Assembly (NCBI RefSeq): GCF_048773025.1
Contig: NC_133566.1
Location: 1,711,501-1,775,500 of the forward strand
Direction: 5' to 3'
Length of the DNA: 64,000 nt
Source of the DNA: Camelus bactrianus
Lineage: Eukaryota; Chordata; Mammalia; Artiodactyla; Camelidae
The notes under the pieces were generated by a model. That model was given only the letters and a program-made list of their open reading frames with translations, made no database searches and was not told the DNA's origin. Positions 12,936 through 25,351 of the stretch are shown here, piece by piece (position 1 is the stretch's first letter; the number at the start of each line of letters is the position of its first letter). A program made the position numbers and the translations under genes.

Positions 12936-15170
12936 GTGACGAACTTCACTCCACATGCTCAGTTCTGAGAGATAAGTGTGTGTGAAAGCCGCACTTCACC
13001 TTGCTTGTTGGGATCACAAACTTTCTTTTAAGTTGCAAAATACACTCCATATTTATATGTGGGGAGGTACTAGCTCCAAATCGGTTTTACAGTGAAAACT
13101 GCAGGAACTTCAAACCGGCTCTAGGAAAAATACTGTGAACCCAGAGTAACATTTTCCCCTGCTACCCGTTCCCATTGTGCTGGATGAACGTACGTCTCTC
13201 CACATGCTCATTTCTGAGAGAAAAGTGTGTGTGAAAGCCGTTCTTCACCTAGCTTCTTGGGAACACAAAGTTTCTATTCAGTTGCTAACTACAATCTATA
13301 CATATATATGGGCAGGTACTAGCTCCAACTGGGTTTTACAGTGAAAACTGCAGGAACTTCAAACAGGCACTAGGAAACTGACTGAGGTTCCAGGGTACAA
13401 GTTTCCCTGCAAACTTTTCCATTTGTGCTACATGAACGAACGTCTCTCCACATGCTCAATTCTGAGACATAAGTGTGTGTGAAAGCCGCCCTTCAACAAG
13501 CTTGTTGGGAACACAAAGTTTCTTTTCAGTTGCAAACAACACTCCATACATATATATGGGGAGGTACTAGCTCCAACACGGATTTACAGTTAAAACTGCA
13601 GGAACTTCAAATCGGCTCTAGGAAACAGACTGAGAACCGGGAGTAACACTTTCCCCTGGTAAACGTTCCAATTTTGCTGGATGAACGAACGTTTCTCCAC
13701 TTGCTCAGTTCTGAGAGATAAGTGTGTGTGAATGCCGAACTTCACCTAGCTACTTAGGAACACAAAGTTTCTTTTCAGTTGCAAACTACACTCCTTACAT
13801 ATATATGGGGAGGTACTAGCTCCAAATGGATTTTACAGTGAAAACTGCAGGAACTTCAGTCCGGCACTAGGAAACAGTCTCAGAACCCAGAGTAAAAGTT
13901 TCTCATGTATACCATCCATTTGTCCTAGGTGAACGAACGTCTTTCCACATGCTCAGGTCTGAGAGATAATTGTGTGTGTAAGCCGCACTTCACCTTGCTT
14001 GTTGGGATCACAAACTTTCTCTTAAGTTGCAAAATACACTCCATATTTATATGTGGGGAGGTACTAGCTCCAAATCGGTTTTACAGTGAAAACTGCAGGA
14101 ACTTCAAACCGGCTCTAGGAAAAAGACTGTGAACCCAGAGTTACATTTTCCCCTGCTACCCGTTCCCATTGTGCTGGATGAACGTACGTCTCTCCACATG
14201 CTCATTTCTGAGAGAAAAGTGTGTGTGAAAGCCTTTCTTCACCTAGCTTCTTGGGAACACAAAGTTTCTTTTCAGTTGCTAACTACAATCTATACATATA
14301 TATGGGCAGGTACTAGCTCCAACTGGGTTTTACAGTGAAAACTGCAGGAACTTCAAACAGGCACTAGGAAACTGACTAAGGTTCCAGGGTACAAGTTTCC
14401 CTGCAAACCTTTCCATTTGTGCTACATGAACGAACGTCTCTCCACATGCTCAGTTCTGAGAGATAAGTGTGTGTGAAAGCCGCCCTTCACCTAGCTTGTT
14501 GGGAAGACAAAGTTTCTTTTCAGTTGCAAACAACACTCCATACATATATATGGGGAGGTACAAGCTCCAACACGGATTTACAGTTAAAACTGCAGGAACT
14601 TCAAATCGGCTCTAGGAAACAGACTGAGAACCGGGAGTAACACTTTCCCCTGCTAAATGTTCCAATTTTGCTGGATGAACGAACGTTTCTCCATTTGCTC
14701 AGTTGTGAGAGATAAGTGTGTGTGAATGCCAAACTTCACCTAGCTACTTAGGAACACAAAGTTTCTTTTCAGTTGCAAACTACACTCCTTACTTATATAT
14801 GGGGAGGTACTAGCTCCAACTGGATTTTACAGTGAAAACTGCAGGAACTTCAAACCGGCTCTAGGAAAAAGACTGTGAACCCAGAGTAACATTTTCCCTG
14901 CTACCCGTTCCCATTGTGCTGGATGAACATACGTCTCTCCACATGCTCATTTCTGAGAGAAAACTGTGTGTGAAAGCCATTCTTCACCTAGCTTCTTGGG
15001 AACACAAAGTTTCTTTTCAGTTGCTAACTACAATCTATACATATATATGGGCAGGTACTAGCTCCAACTGGGTTTTACAGTGAAAACTGCAGGAACTTCA
15101 AACAGGCACTAGGAAACTGACTGAGGTTCCAGGGTACAAGTTTCCCTGCAAACCTTTCCATTTGTGCTAC
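12936..15170 (+). repeat. P-Q-R-S domain with hybrid units at its edge and inside
   Basis: It opens at 12,936 with a hybrid monomer ('gtgacgaacttcac' head, Q-type body with 'gggatcacaaac'). Then follow R about 13,183, S about 13,432, P about 13,680, Q 13,929, R about 14,178, S about 14,427 and a P/Q fusion at about 14,677, whose P head turns into a Q tail ('cggctctaggaaaaag') within the tract around the PstI site at about 14,825-14,850. R begins near 14,922. The fusion removes one monomer length relative to 9,707-10,203. Confidence 0.87.
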
Positions 15171-17655
15171 ATGAACGAACGTCTCTCCACATGCTCAGTT
15201 CTGAGAGATAAGTGTGTGTGAAAGCCATATTTCACCTAGCTTCTTGAGAACGCAAATTTTCTTTTCAGTGGCAAACTACACTTCATATACATATATATGG
15301 GGTGGTACTAGCTATAACTGGGTTTTACAGGGAAAACTGTAGGAACTTCAACCCGGCACTAGGAAACAGACTCAGAACCCAGAGAAACAGTTTCTCCTGC
15401 AAACCGTTTATTTGTGCTAGGTGAACGAACGTCTCTCCACATGCTCATTTCTGAGAAGTAAGTGTGTGTGGAAGCCGTCCTTCACCTAGCTTGTTGGGAA
15501 CACAAATATACTTCTCAGTTGCAAAATACACTCCATAAATATATATGGGTAGGTACTATCTCCAACTCGGTTTTACAGAGAAAACTGCAGGAACCTCCAA
15601 CGGACACTAGGAAACACACTGAGAAACCAGAATAAAAGTTTCCCCTGCAACCCGTTCTCTTTGTGCTAGATGAATATACGTCTATCCAGATGCTCAGATC
15701 TGAGAGATAAGTGTGTGTGAAAGCCGTCCTTCACCTAGCTTGTTGGGAAAACAAAGTTTCTATTCATTTGCAAACCACAATCCATACATATATAAGGGGA
15801 TGTACTAGCTCCAACTCGGGTTTACAGTGAAAACTGCAGGAACTTCAAACCGGAACTAGAAAACAGATTGAGAAACCAGACAATTCTTTTTCCTGCAACT
15901 TGCTCCCTTTGTGCTAGATGAATGAACGTCTCTCCACATGCTCAGTTCTGAGAGATAAGTGTGTGTGGAAGACGTCCTTCAACTAGCTTTTTGGGAAAAC
16001 AAAGTTTCTTTTCAGTTGCAACTGCACTCAATTCATATATATGGGGAGGTTCTAGCTCAAACAGGTTTTACAGTGAAAACTGCAGGAACTTGAAAACAGC
16101 ACTAGGAAACATTCGCAGAACCAAGAGTAAAAGTTTCTCCTGTAAACCGTTCCCTTTTTCCTAGATGAACGAACTTCTCTCCACATGCTCAGTTCTGAGA
16201 GATATATGTGTGTTAAAGCCGCACTTCACCTAGCTTGTTGGGAACACAAAGATTCTTTTCAGTTGCAAAATACACTCCATGCATATATATGGGGAGGTAC
16301 TAGTTCCAACTCGGGTTTACATTGAAAACTGCAGGAACTTCAAACCGGCACTAGGAAACAGACTGAGAAACCAGGGAACAAGTTTCCCCTGCAACCCGTT
16401 TATTTTGTGCTACATGAACGAACGTCTCTCCACATGCTCAGTTCTGAGAGATAATTGTGTGTGAAAGCCATCCTTCACTTAGCTTGTTGAGAACGCAAAG
16501 TTTCTTTTCAGTTGCAATCTACATTCCATACATATATATGGTTGGTACTAGCTCCAACTGGATTTTACAGTGTAAACTGCAGGAACTTCAAACCGGCACT
16601 AGGAAACAGACTCAGAACCCAGAGAAACAGTTTCCCATGCAACCCGTTCACTTTGTGCTAGGTGAACGAACGTCTCTCCACATGATCAGGTCTGAGAGAT
16701 AATTGTGTGTGAAAACCATATTTCACCTAGCTTCTTGAGAACGCAAATTTTCTTTTCAGTGGCAAACTACACTTCATATACATATATATGGGGTGGTACT
16801 AGCTATAACTGGGTTTTACAGGGAAAACTGTAGGAACTTCAACCCGGCACTAGGAAACAGACTCAGAACCCAGAGAAACAGTTTCTCCTGCAAACCGTTT
16901 ATTTGTGCTAGGTGAACGAACGTCTCTCCACATGCTCATTTCTGAGAAGTAAGTGTGTGTGAAAGCCGTCCTTCACCTAGCTTGTTGGGAACACAAATAT
17001 ACTTCTCAGTTGCAAAATACACTCCATAAATATATATGGGTAGGTACTATCTCCAACTCGGTTTTACAGAGAAAACTGCAGGAACCTCCAACGGACACTA
17101 GGAAACACACTGAGAAACCAGAATAAAAGTTTCCCCTGCAACCAGTTCCCTTTGTGCTAGATGAATATACGTCTCTCCAGATGCTCAGATCTGAGAGATA
17201 AGTGTGTGTGAAAGCCGTCCTTCACCTAGCTTGTTGGGAAAACAAAGTTTCTATTCATTTGCAAACCACAATCCATATATATATAAGGGGATGTACTAGC
17301 TCCAACTCGGGTTTACAGTGAAAACTGCAGGAACTTCAAACCGGAACTAGAAAACAGATTGAGATAAAAGACAATTCTTTTTCCTGCAACTTGCTCCCTT
17401 TGTGCTAGATGAATGAACGTCTCTCCACATGCTCAGTTCTGAGAGATAAGTGTGTGTGGAAGACGTCCTTCAACTAGCTTTTTGGGAAAACAAAGTTTCT
17501 TTTCAGTTGCAACTGCACTCAATTCATATATATGGGGAGGTTCTAGCTCAAACAGGTTTTACAGTGAAAACTGCAGGAACTTGAAAACAGCACTAGGAAA
17601 CATTCGCAGAACCAAGAGTAAAAGTTTCTCCTGTAAACTGTTCCCTTTGTCCTAG
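15171..17655 (+). repeat. Second copy of the hexamer block T-U-V-W-X-Y-Z/T-U-V-W
   Basis: It matches 10,451-12,935 unit for unit at an offset of 4,720 bp, including the Z/T hybrid and the variant V unit with 'gagataaaagac'. Only scattered base differences are seen, such as 'gatatatttgtg' against 'gatatatgtgtg' in X. This is a recent block duplication. Confidence 0.92.
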
Positions 17656-18895
17656 GTGACGAACTTCACTCCACATGCTCATTTCTGAGAGAAAAGTGTG
17701 TGTGAAAGCCGTTCTTCACCTAGCTTCTTGGGAACACAAAGTTTCTATTCAGTTGCTAACTACAATCTATACATATATATGGGCAGGTACTAGCTCCAAC
17801 TGGGTTTTACAGTGAAAACTGCAGGAACTTCAAACAGGCACTAGGAAACTGACTGAGGTTCCAGGGTACAAGTTTCCCTGCAAACTTTTCCATTTGTGCT
17901 ACATGAACGAACGTCTCTCCACATGCTCAATTCTGAGACATAAGTGTGTGTGAAAGCCGCCCTTCAACAAGCTTGTTGGGAACACAAAGTTTCTTTTCAG
18001 TTGCAAACAACACTCCATACATATATATGGGGAGGTACTAGCTCCAACACGGATTTACAGTTAAAACTGCAGGAACTTCAAATCGGCTCTAGGAAACAGA
18101 CTGAGAACCGGGAGTAACACTTTCCCCTGGTAAACGTTCCAATTTTGCTGGATGAACGAACGTTTCTCCACTTGCTCAGTTCTGAGAGATAAGTGTGTGT
18201 GAATGCCGAACTTCACCTAGCTACTTAGGAACACAAAGTTTCTTTTCAGTTGCAAACTACACTCCTTACTTATATATGGGGAGGTACTAGCTCCAAATGG
18301 ATTTTACAGTGAAAACTGCAGGAACTTCAGTCCGGCACTAGGAAACAGTCTCAGAACCCAGAGTAAAAGTTTCTCATGTATACCATCCATTTGTCCTAGG
18401 TGAACGAACGTCTTTCCACATGCTCAGGTCTGAGAGATAATTGTGTGTGTAAGCCGCACTTCACCTTGCTTGTTGGGATCACAAACTTTCTTTTAAGTTG
18501 CAAAATACACTCCATATTTATATGTGGGGAGGTACTAGCTCCAAATCGGTTTTACAGTGAAAAATGCAGGAACTTCAAACCGGCTCTAGGAAAAAGACTG
18601 TGAACCCAGAGTAACATTTTCCCCTGCTACCCGTTCCCATTGTGCTGGATGAACATACGTCTCTCCACATGCTCATTTCTGAGAGAAAAGTGTGTGTGAA
18701 AGCCATTCTTCACCTAGCTTCTTGGGAACACAAAGTTTCTTTTCAGTTGCTAACTACAATCTATACATATATATGGGCAGGTACTAGCTCCAACTGGGTT
18801 TACAGTGAAAACTGCAGGAACTTCAAACAGGCACTAGGAAACTGACTGAGGTTCCAGGGTACAAGTTTCCCTGCAAACCTTTCCATTTGTGCTAC
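17656..18895 (+). repeat. Continuation of the 4.7-kb duplication with one monomer removed
   Basis: The unit at 17,656 has the 'gtgacgaacttcac' head but runs straight into an R body ('catttctgagagaaaag'), whereas the source copy has a complete Q-like unit first (12,936-13,182). Afterwards the offset to the source drops from 4,720 to about 4,471, one monomer less: S about 17,903, P about 18,152, Q 18,400. Within the Q unit, between about 18,430 and 18,560, the sequence changes to match 7,469 onward instead. Confidence 0.88.
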
Positions 18896-21381
18896 ATGAA
18901 CGAACGTCTCTCCACATGCTCAGTTCTGAGAGATAATTGTGTGTGAAAGCCATATTTCACCTAGCTTCTTGAGAACGCAAATTTTCTTTTCAGTGGCAAA
19001 CTACACTTCATATACATATATATGGGGTGGTACTAGCTATAACTGGGTTTTACAGGGAAAACTGTAGGAACTTCAACCCGGCACTAGGAAACAGACTCAG
19101 AACCCAGAGAAACAGTTTCTCCTGCAAACCGTTTATTTGTGCTAGGTGAACGAACGTCTCTCCACATGCTCAGTTCTGAGAAGTAAGTGTGTGTGAAAAC
19201 CGTCCTTCACCTAGCTTGTTGGGAACACAAAGATACTTCTCAGTTGCAAAATACACTCCATAAATATATATGGGTAGGTACTATCTCCAAATCGGTTTTA
19301 CAGAGAAAACTGCAGGAACCTCCAACGGACACTAGGAAACACACTGAGAAACCAGAATTAAAGTTTCCCCTGCAACCCGATCCCTTTGTGCTAGATGAAT
19401 ATACGTCTCTCCAGATGCTCAGATCTGAGAGATAAGTGTGTGTGAAAGCCGTCCTTCACCTAGATTGTTGGGAAAACAAAGTTTCTATTCATTTGCAAAC
19501 CACAATCCATACATATATAAGGGGATGTACTAGCTCCAACTCGGGTTTACAGTGAAAACTGCAGGAACTTCAAATCGGCTCTAGGAAACAGACTGAGAAC
19601 CGGGAGTAACACTTTCCCCTGGTAAACGTTCCAATTTTGCTGGATGAACGAACGTTTCTCCACTTGCTCAGTTCTGAGAGATAAGTGTGTGTGAATGCCG
19701 AACTTCACCTAGCTACTTAGGAACACAAAGTTTCTTTTCAGTTGCAAACTACACTCCTTACTTATATATGGGGAGGTACTAGCTCCAAATGGATTTTACA
19801 GTGAAAACTGCAGGAACTTCAGTCCGGCACTAGGAAACAGTCTCAGAACCCAGAGTAAAAGTTTCTCATGTATACCATCCATTTGTCCTAGGTGAACGAA
19901 CGTCTTTCCACATGCTCAGGTCTGAGAGATAATTGTGTGTGTAAGCCGCACTTCACCTTGCTTGTTGGGATCACAAACTTTCTTTTAAGTTGCAAAATAC
20001 ACTCCATATTTATATGTGGGGAGGTACTAGCTCCTAATCGGTTTTACAGTGAAAACTGCAGGAACTTCAAACCGGCTCTAGGAAAAAGACTGTGAACCCA
20101 GAGTTACATTATCCCCTGCTACCCGTTCCCATTGTGCTGGATGAACGTACGTCTCTCCACATGCTCATTTCTGAGAGAAAAGTGTGTGTGAAAGCCGTTC
20201 TTCACCTAGCTTCTTGGGAACACAAAGTTTCTTTTCAGTTGCTAACTACAATCTATACATATATATGGGCAGGTACTAGCTCCAACTGGGTTTTACAGTG
20301 AAAACTGCAGGAACTTCAAACAGGCACTAGGAAACTGACTGAGGTTCCAGGGTACAAGTTTCCCTGCAAACCTTTCCATTTGTGCTACATGAACGAACGT
20401 CTCTCCACATGCTCAGTTCTGAGAGATAAGTGTGTGTGAAAGCCGCCCTTCACCTAGCTTGTTGGGAAGACAAAGTTTCTTTTCAGTTGCAAACAACACT
20501 CCATACATATATATGGGGAGGTACAAGCTCCAACACGGATTTACAGTTAAAACTGCAGGAACTTCAAATCGGCTCTAGGAAACAGACTGAGAACCGGGAG
20601 TAACACTTTCCCCTGCTAAACGTTCCAATTTTGCTGGATGAACGAACGTTTCTCCATTTGCTCAGTTGTGAGAGATAAGTGTGTGTGAATGCCAAACTTC
20701 ACCTAGCTACTTAGGAACACAAAGTTTCTTTTCAGTTGCAAACTACACTCCTTACTTATATATGGGGAGGTACTAGCTCCAACTGGATTTTACAGTGAAA
20801 ACTGCAGGAACTTCAGTCCGGCACTAGGAAACAGTCTCAGAACCCAGAGTAAAAGTTTCTCATGTAAACCGTCCATTTGTCCTAGGTGAACGAACGTCTT
20901 TCAACATGCTCAGGTCTGAGAGATAATTGTGTGTGTAAGCCGCACTTCACCTTGCTTGTTGGGATCACAAAGTTTCTTTTAAGTTGCAAAATACACTCCA
21001 TATTTATATGTGGGGAGGTACTAGCTCCAAATCGGTTTTACAGTGAAAAATGCAGGAACTTCAAACCGGCTCTAGGAAAAAGACTGTGAACCCAGAGTAA
21101 CATTTTCCCTGCTACCCGTTCCCATTGTGCTGGATGAACATACGTCTCTCCACATGCTCATTTCTGAGAGAAAAGTGTGTGTGAAAGCCATTCTTCACCT
21201 AGCTTCTTGGGAACACAAAGTTTCTTTTCAGTTGCTAACTACAATCTATACATATATATGGGCAGGTACTAGCTCCAACTGGGTTTTACAGTGAAAACTG
21301 CAGGAACTTCAAACAGGCACTAGGAAACTGACTGAGGTTCCAGGGTACAAGTTTCCCTGCAAACCTTTCCATTTGTGCTAC
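18896..21381 (+). repeat. T-U-V then P-Q-R-S-P-Q-R, copy of 7,965-10,450
   Basis: This follows 7,965-10,450 at an offset of 10,931 bp. Shared private variants include 'ccagaattaaag' in U, 'tcctaatcgg' in Q (about 9,101 and 20,032) and 'ggtaaacgttcc' before P. Only a few base differences are visible. The copied block as a whole runs from about 18,430-18,560 to about 22,900. Confidence 0.92.
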
Positions 21382-24359
21382 ATGAACGAACGTCTCTCCA
21401 CATGCTCAGTTCTGAGAGATAATTGTGTGTGAAAGCCATATTTCACCTAGCTTCTTGAGAACGCAAATTTTCTTTTCAGTGGCAAACTACACTTCATATA
21501 CATATATATGGGGTGGTACTAGCTATAACTGGGTTTTACAGGGAAAACTGTAGGAAATTCAACCCGGCACTAGGAAACAGACTCAGAACCCAGAGAAACA
21601 GTTTCTCCTGCAAACCGTTTATTTGTGCTAGGTGAACGAACGTCTCTCCACATGCTCAGTTCTGAGAAGTAAGTGTGTGTGAAAGCCGTCCTTCACCTAG
21701 CTTGTTGGGAACACAAAGATACTTCTCAGTTGCAAATACACTCCATAAATATATATGGGTAGGTACTATCTCCAACTCGGTTTTACAGAGAAAACTGCAG
21801 GAACCTCCAACGGACACTAGGAAACACACTGAGAAACCAGAATAAAAGTTTCCCCTGCAACCCGTTCCCTTTGTGCTAGATGAATATACGTCTCTCCAGA
21901 TGCTCAGATCTGAGAGATAAGTGTGTGTGAAAGCCGTCCTTCACCTAGCTTGTTGGGAAAACAAAGTTTCTATTCATTTGCAAACCACAATCCATACATA
22001 TATAAGGGGATGTACTAGCTCCAACTCGGGTTTACAGTGAAAACTGCAGGAACTTCAAACCGGAACTAGAAAACAGATTGAGAAACCAGACAATTCTTTT
22101 TCCTGCAACTTGCTCCCTTTGTGCTAGATGAATGAACGTCTCTCCACATGCTCAGTTCTGAGAGATAAGTGTGTGTGGAAGACGTCCTTCAACTAGCTTT
22201 TTGGGAAAACAAAGTTTCTTTTCAGTGCAACTGCACTCAATTCATATATATGGGGAGGTTCTAGCTCAAACAGGTTTTACAGTGAAAACTGCAGGAACTT
22301 GAAAACAGCACTAGGAAACATTTGCAGAACCAAGAATAAAAGTTTCTCCTGTAAACCGTTCCCTTTTTCCTAGATGAACGAACTTCTCTCCACATGCTCA
22401 GTTCTGAGAGATATATGTGTGTTAAAGCCGCACTTCACCTAGCTTGTTGGGAACACAAAGATTCTTTTCAGCTGCAAAATACACTCCATGCATATATATG
22501 GGGAGGTACTAGCTCCAATTCGGGTTTACATTGAAAACTGCAGGAACTTCAAACCGGCACTAGGAAACAGACTGAGAAACCAGGGAACAAGTTTCCCCTG
22601 CAACCCGTTTATTTTGTGCTACATGAACGAACGTCTCTCCACATGCTCAGTTCTGAGAGATAATTGTGTGTGAAAGCCATCCTTCACTTAGCTTGTTGAG
22701 AACGCAAAGTTTCTTTTCAGTTGAAATCTACACTCCATACATATATATGGTTGGTACTAGCTCCAACTGGATTTTACAGTGTAAACTGCAGGAACTTCAA
22801 ACCGGCACTAGGAAACAGACTCAGAACCCAGAGAAACAGTTTCCCATGCAACCCGTTCACTTTGTGCTAGGTGAACGAACGTCTCTCCACATGCTCAGGT
22901 CTGAGAGTTAAGTGTGTGTGAAAGCCGTCCTTCACCTAGCTTGTTGGGAACACAAAGATACTTCTCAGTTGCAAAATACACTCCATAAATATATATGGGT
23001 AGGTACTATCTCCAACTCGGTTTTACAGGGAAAACTGCAGGAACCTCCAACGGACACTAGGAAACACACTGAGAAACCAGAATAAAAGTTTCCCCTGCAA
23101 CCCGTTCCCTTTTTGCTAGATGAATATACGTCTCTCCAGATGCTCAGATCTGAGAGATAAGTGTGTGTGAAAGCCGTCCTTCACCTAGCTTGTTGGGAAA
23201 ACAAAGTTTCTATTCATTTGCAAACCACAATCCATACATATATAAGGGGATGTACTAGCTCCAACTCGGGTTTACAGTGAAAACTGCAGGAACTTCAAAC
23301 CGGAACTAGAAAACAGATTGAGAAACCAGACAATTCTTTTTCCTGCAACTTGCTCCCTTTGTGCTAGATGAATGAACGTCTCTCCACATGCTTAGTTCTG
23401 AGAGATAAGTGTGTGTGGAAGACGTCCTTCAACTAGCTTTTTGGGAAAACAAAGTTTCTTTTCAGTTGCAACTGCACTCAATTCATATATATGGGGAGGT
23501 TCTAGCTCAAACAGGTTTTACAGTGAAAACTGCAGGAACTTGAAAACAGCACTAGGAAACATTCGCAGAACCAAGAGTAAAAGTTTCTCCTGTAAACCGT
23601 TCCCTTTTTCCTAGATGAACGAACTTCTCTCCACATGCTCAGTTCTGAGAGATATATGTGTGTTAAAGCCGCACTTCACCTAGCTTGTTGGGAACACAAA
23701 GATTCTTTTCAGTTGCAAAATACACTCCATGCATATATATGGGGAGGTACTAGCTCCAACTCGGGTTTACATTGAAAACTGCAGGAACTTCAAACCGGCA
23801 CTAGGAAACAGACTGAGAAACCAGGGAACAAGTTTCCCCTGCAACCCGTTTATTTTGTGCTACATGAACGAACGTCTCTCCACATGCTCAGTTCTGAGAG
23901 ATAATTGTGTGTGAAAGCCATCCTTCACTTAGCTTGTTGAGAACGCAAAGTTTCTTTTCAGTTGAAATCTACACTCCATACATATATACGGTTGGTACTA
24001 GCTCCAACTGGATTTTACAGTGTAAACTGCAGGAACTTCAAACCGGCACTAGGAAACAGACTCAGAACCCAGAGAAACAGTTTCCCATGCAACCAGTTCA
24101 CTTTGTGCTAGGTGAACGAACGTCTCTCCACATGCTCAGGTCTGAGAGATAAGTGTGTGTGAAAGCCGTCCTTCACCTAGCTTGTTGGGAACAAAAAGAT
24201 ACTTCTCATTTGCAAACTACAATTCATAAATATATATGAGTAGCTACTAGCTCCAACTCGGATTTACACAGAAAACTGCAGGAACTTCCAACGGACACTA
24301 GGAAACACACTAGTAACCAGAGTAAAAGTTTCCCCTGCAACCCGTTCCCTTTGTGCTAG
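21382..24359 (+). repeat. T-U plus two tandem copies of V-W-X-Y-Z/U pentamer (~1,240 bp each)
   Basis: V units start at 21,880 and 23,120, X at about 22,374 and 23,615, and Y at about 22,623 and 23,864, with steps of 1,240-1,241. The pair is nearly identical. Both Y copies carry 'cagttgaaatc', and they differ by, for example, 'catatatatgg' against 'catatatacgg'. The first part (to about 22,870) continues the 10,931-bp offset copy. Then the Z-like unit turns into a U body instead of the T body used at 11,943. Confidence 0.88.
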
Positions 24360-25351
24360 ATGAATGAAAGTCTCTCCACATGCTCAGTTCTGAGAAATAA
24401 GTGTGTGTGAAAGCCGTCCTTCACCTAGCTTGCTGGGAACACAAAGTTTCTTTTCAGTTGCAAAACACACTCCATACACATACATGCGAAGGTACAAGCT
24501 CAAATCGGTTTTATAGTGAAAATAGCAGGAATTTCAATCCGGGACTAGGAAACAGACTGAGAATGCTGAGTAAAATTTTCCCTTCAAAACGTTCCATTTG
24601 TGCTAGATGAACGAACGTCTATCCACATGCTAACTTCTGAGAGATAAGTGTGTGTGAATGTATTCCTTCACCTAGCTTGTGGGAAAACAAAGTTTCTTTT
24701 CAGTTGCAAACAACAATCCATAAATATATATGGGGAGGTACTAGCTCCAACTCGGTTTTACAATGAAAACTGCAGGAACTTAAAACCGGCACTAGGAAAC
24801 AGACTCAGAACCCAGAGTAAATGTTTCTCCTGTAAACCGTTCCCTTTGTCCTAGGTGACGAAATTCACTCCACATGCTCAGTTCTGAGAGATAAATGTGT
24901 GTGAAAGCCGCACTTCACCTTGCTTGTTGGGATCACAAACTTTCTTTTAATTTGCAAAATACACTCCATATTTATAAGTGGGGAGGTACTATCTCCAAAT
25001 CGGTTTTACAGTGAAAACTGCAGGAACTTCAAACCGGCTCTAGGAAAAATACTGTGAACCCAGAGTAACATTTTCCCCTGCTACCCGTTCCCATTGTGCT
25101 GGATGAACGTACGTCTCTCCACATGCTCATTTCTGAGAGAAAAGTGTGTGTGAAAGCCATTCTTCACCTAGCTTCTTGGGAACACATAGTTTCTTTTCAG
25201 TTGCTAACTACAATCTATACATATATATGGGCAGGTACTAGCTCCAACTGGGTTTTACAGTGAAAACTGCAGGAACTTCATACCGGCACTAGGAAACAGT
25301 CTCAGAACCCAGAGTAATAGTTTCTCCTGTAAACCGTTCCTTTTGTCCTAG
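24360..25351 (+). repeat. Right edge of the homogenised core: repeat of the left-edge monomers
   Basis: The units at 24,360 and 24,607 match the 495-bp dimer at 3,994-4,984 ('gctgggaacac', 'acatgcgaagg', 'tgtattccttcacc'). The next at 24,855 begins with the 'gtgacgaaattcac' form of the edge unit and has a Q-like body, as at 12,936, followed by an R-like unit at 25,103 whose tail no longer matches. The same short series therefore lies at both ends of the 5-25 kb core. Confidence 0.82.

Noticed and set aside
1-25000. CRISPR array
   Set aside because: Repeats are 248 bp and contiguous, with no unique spacers and no cas-like genes.
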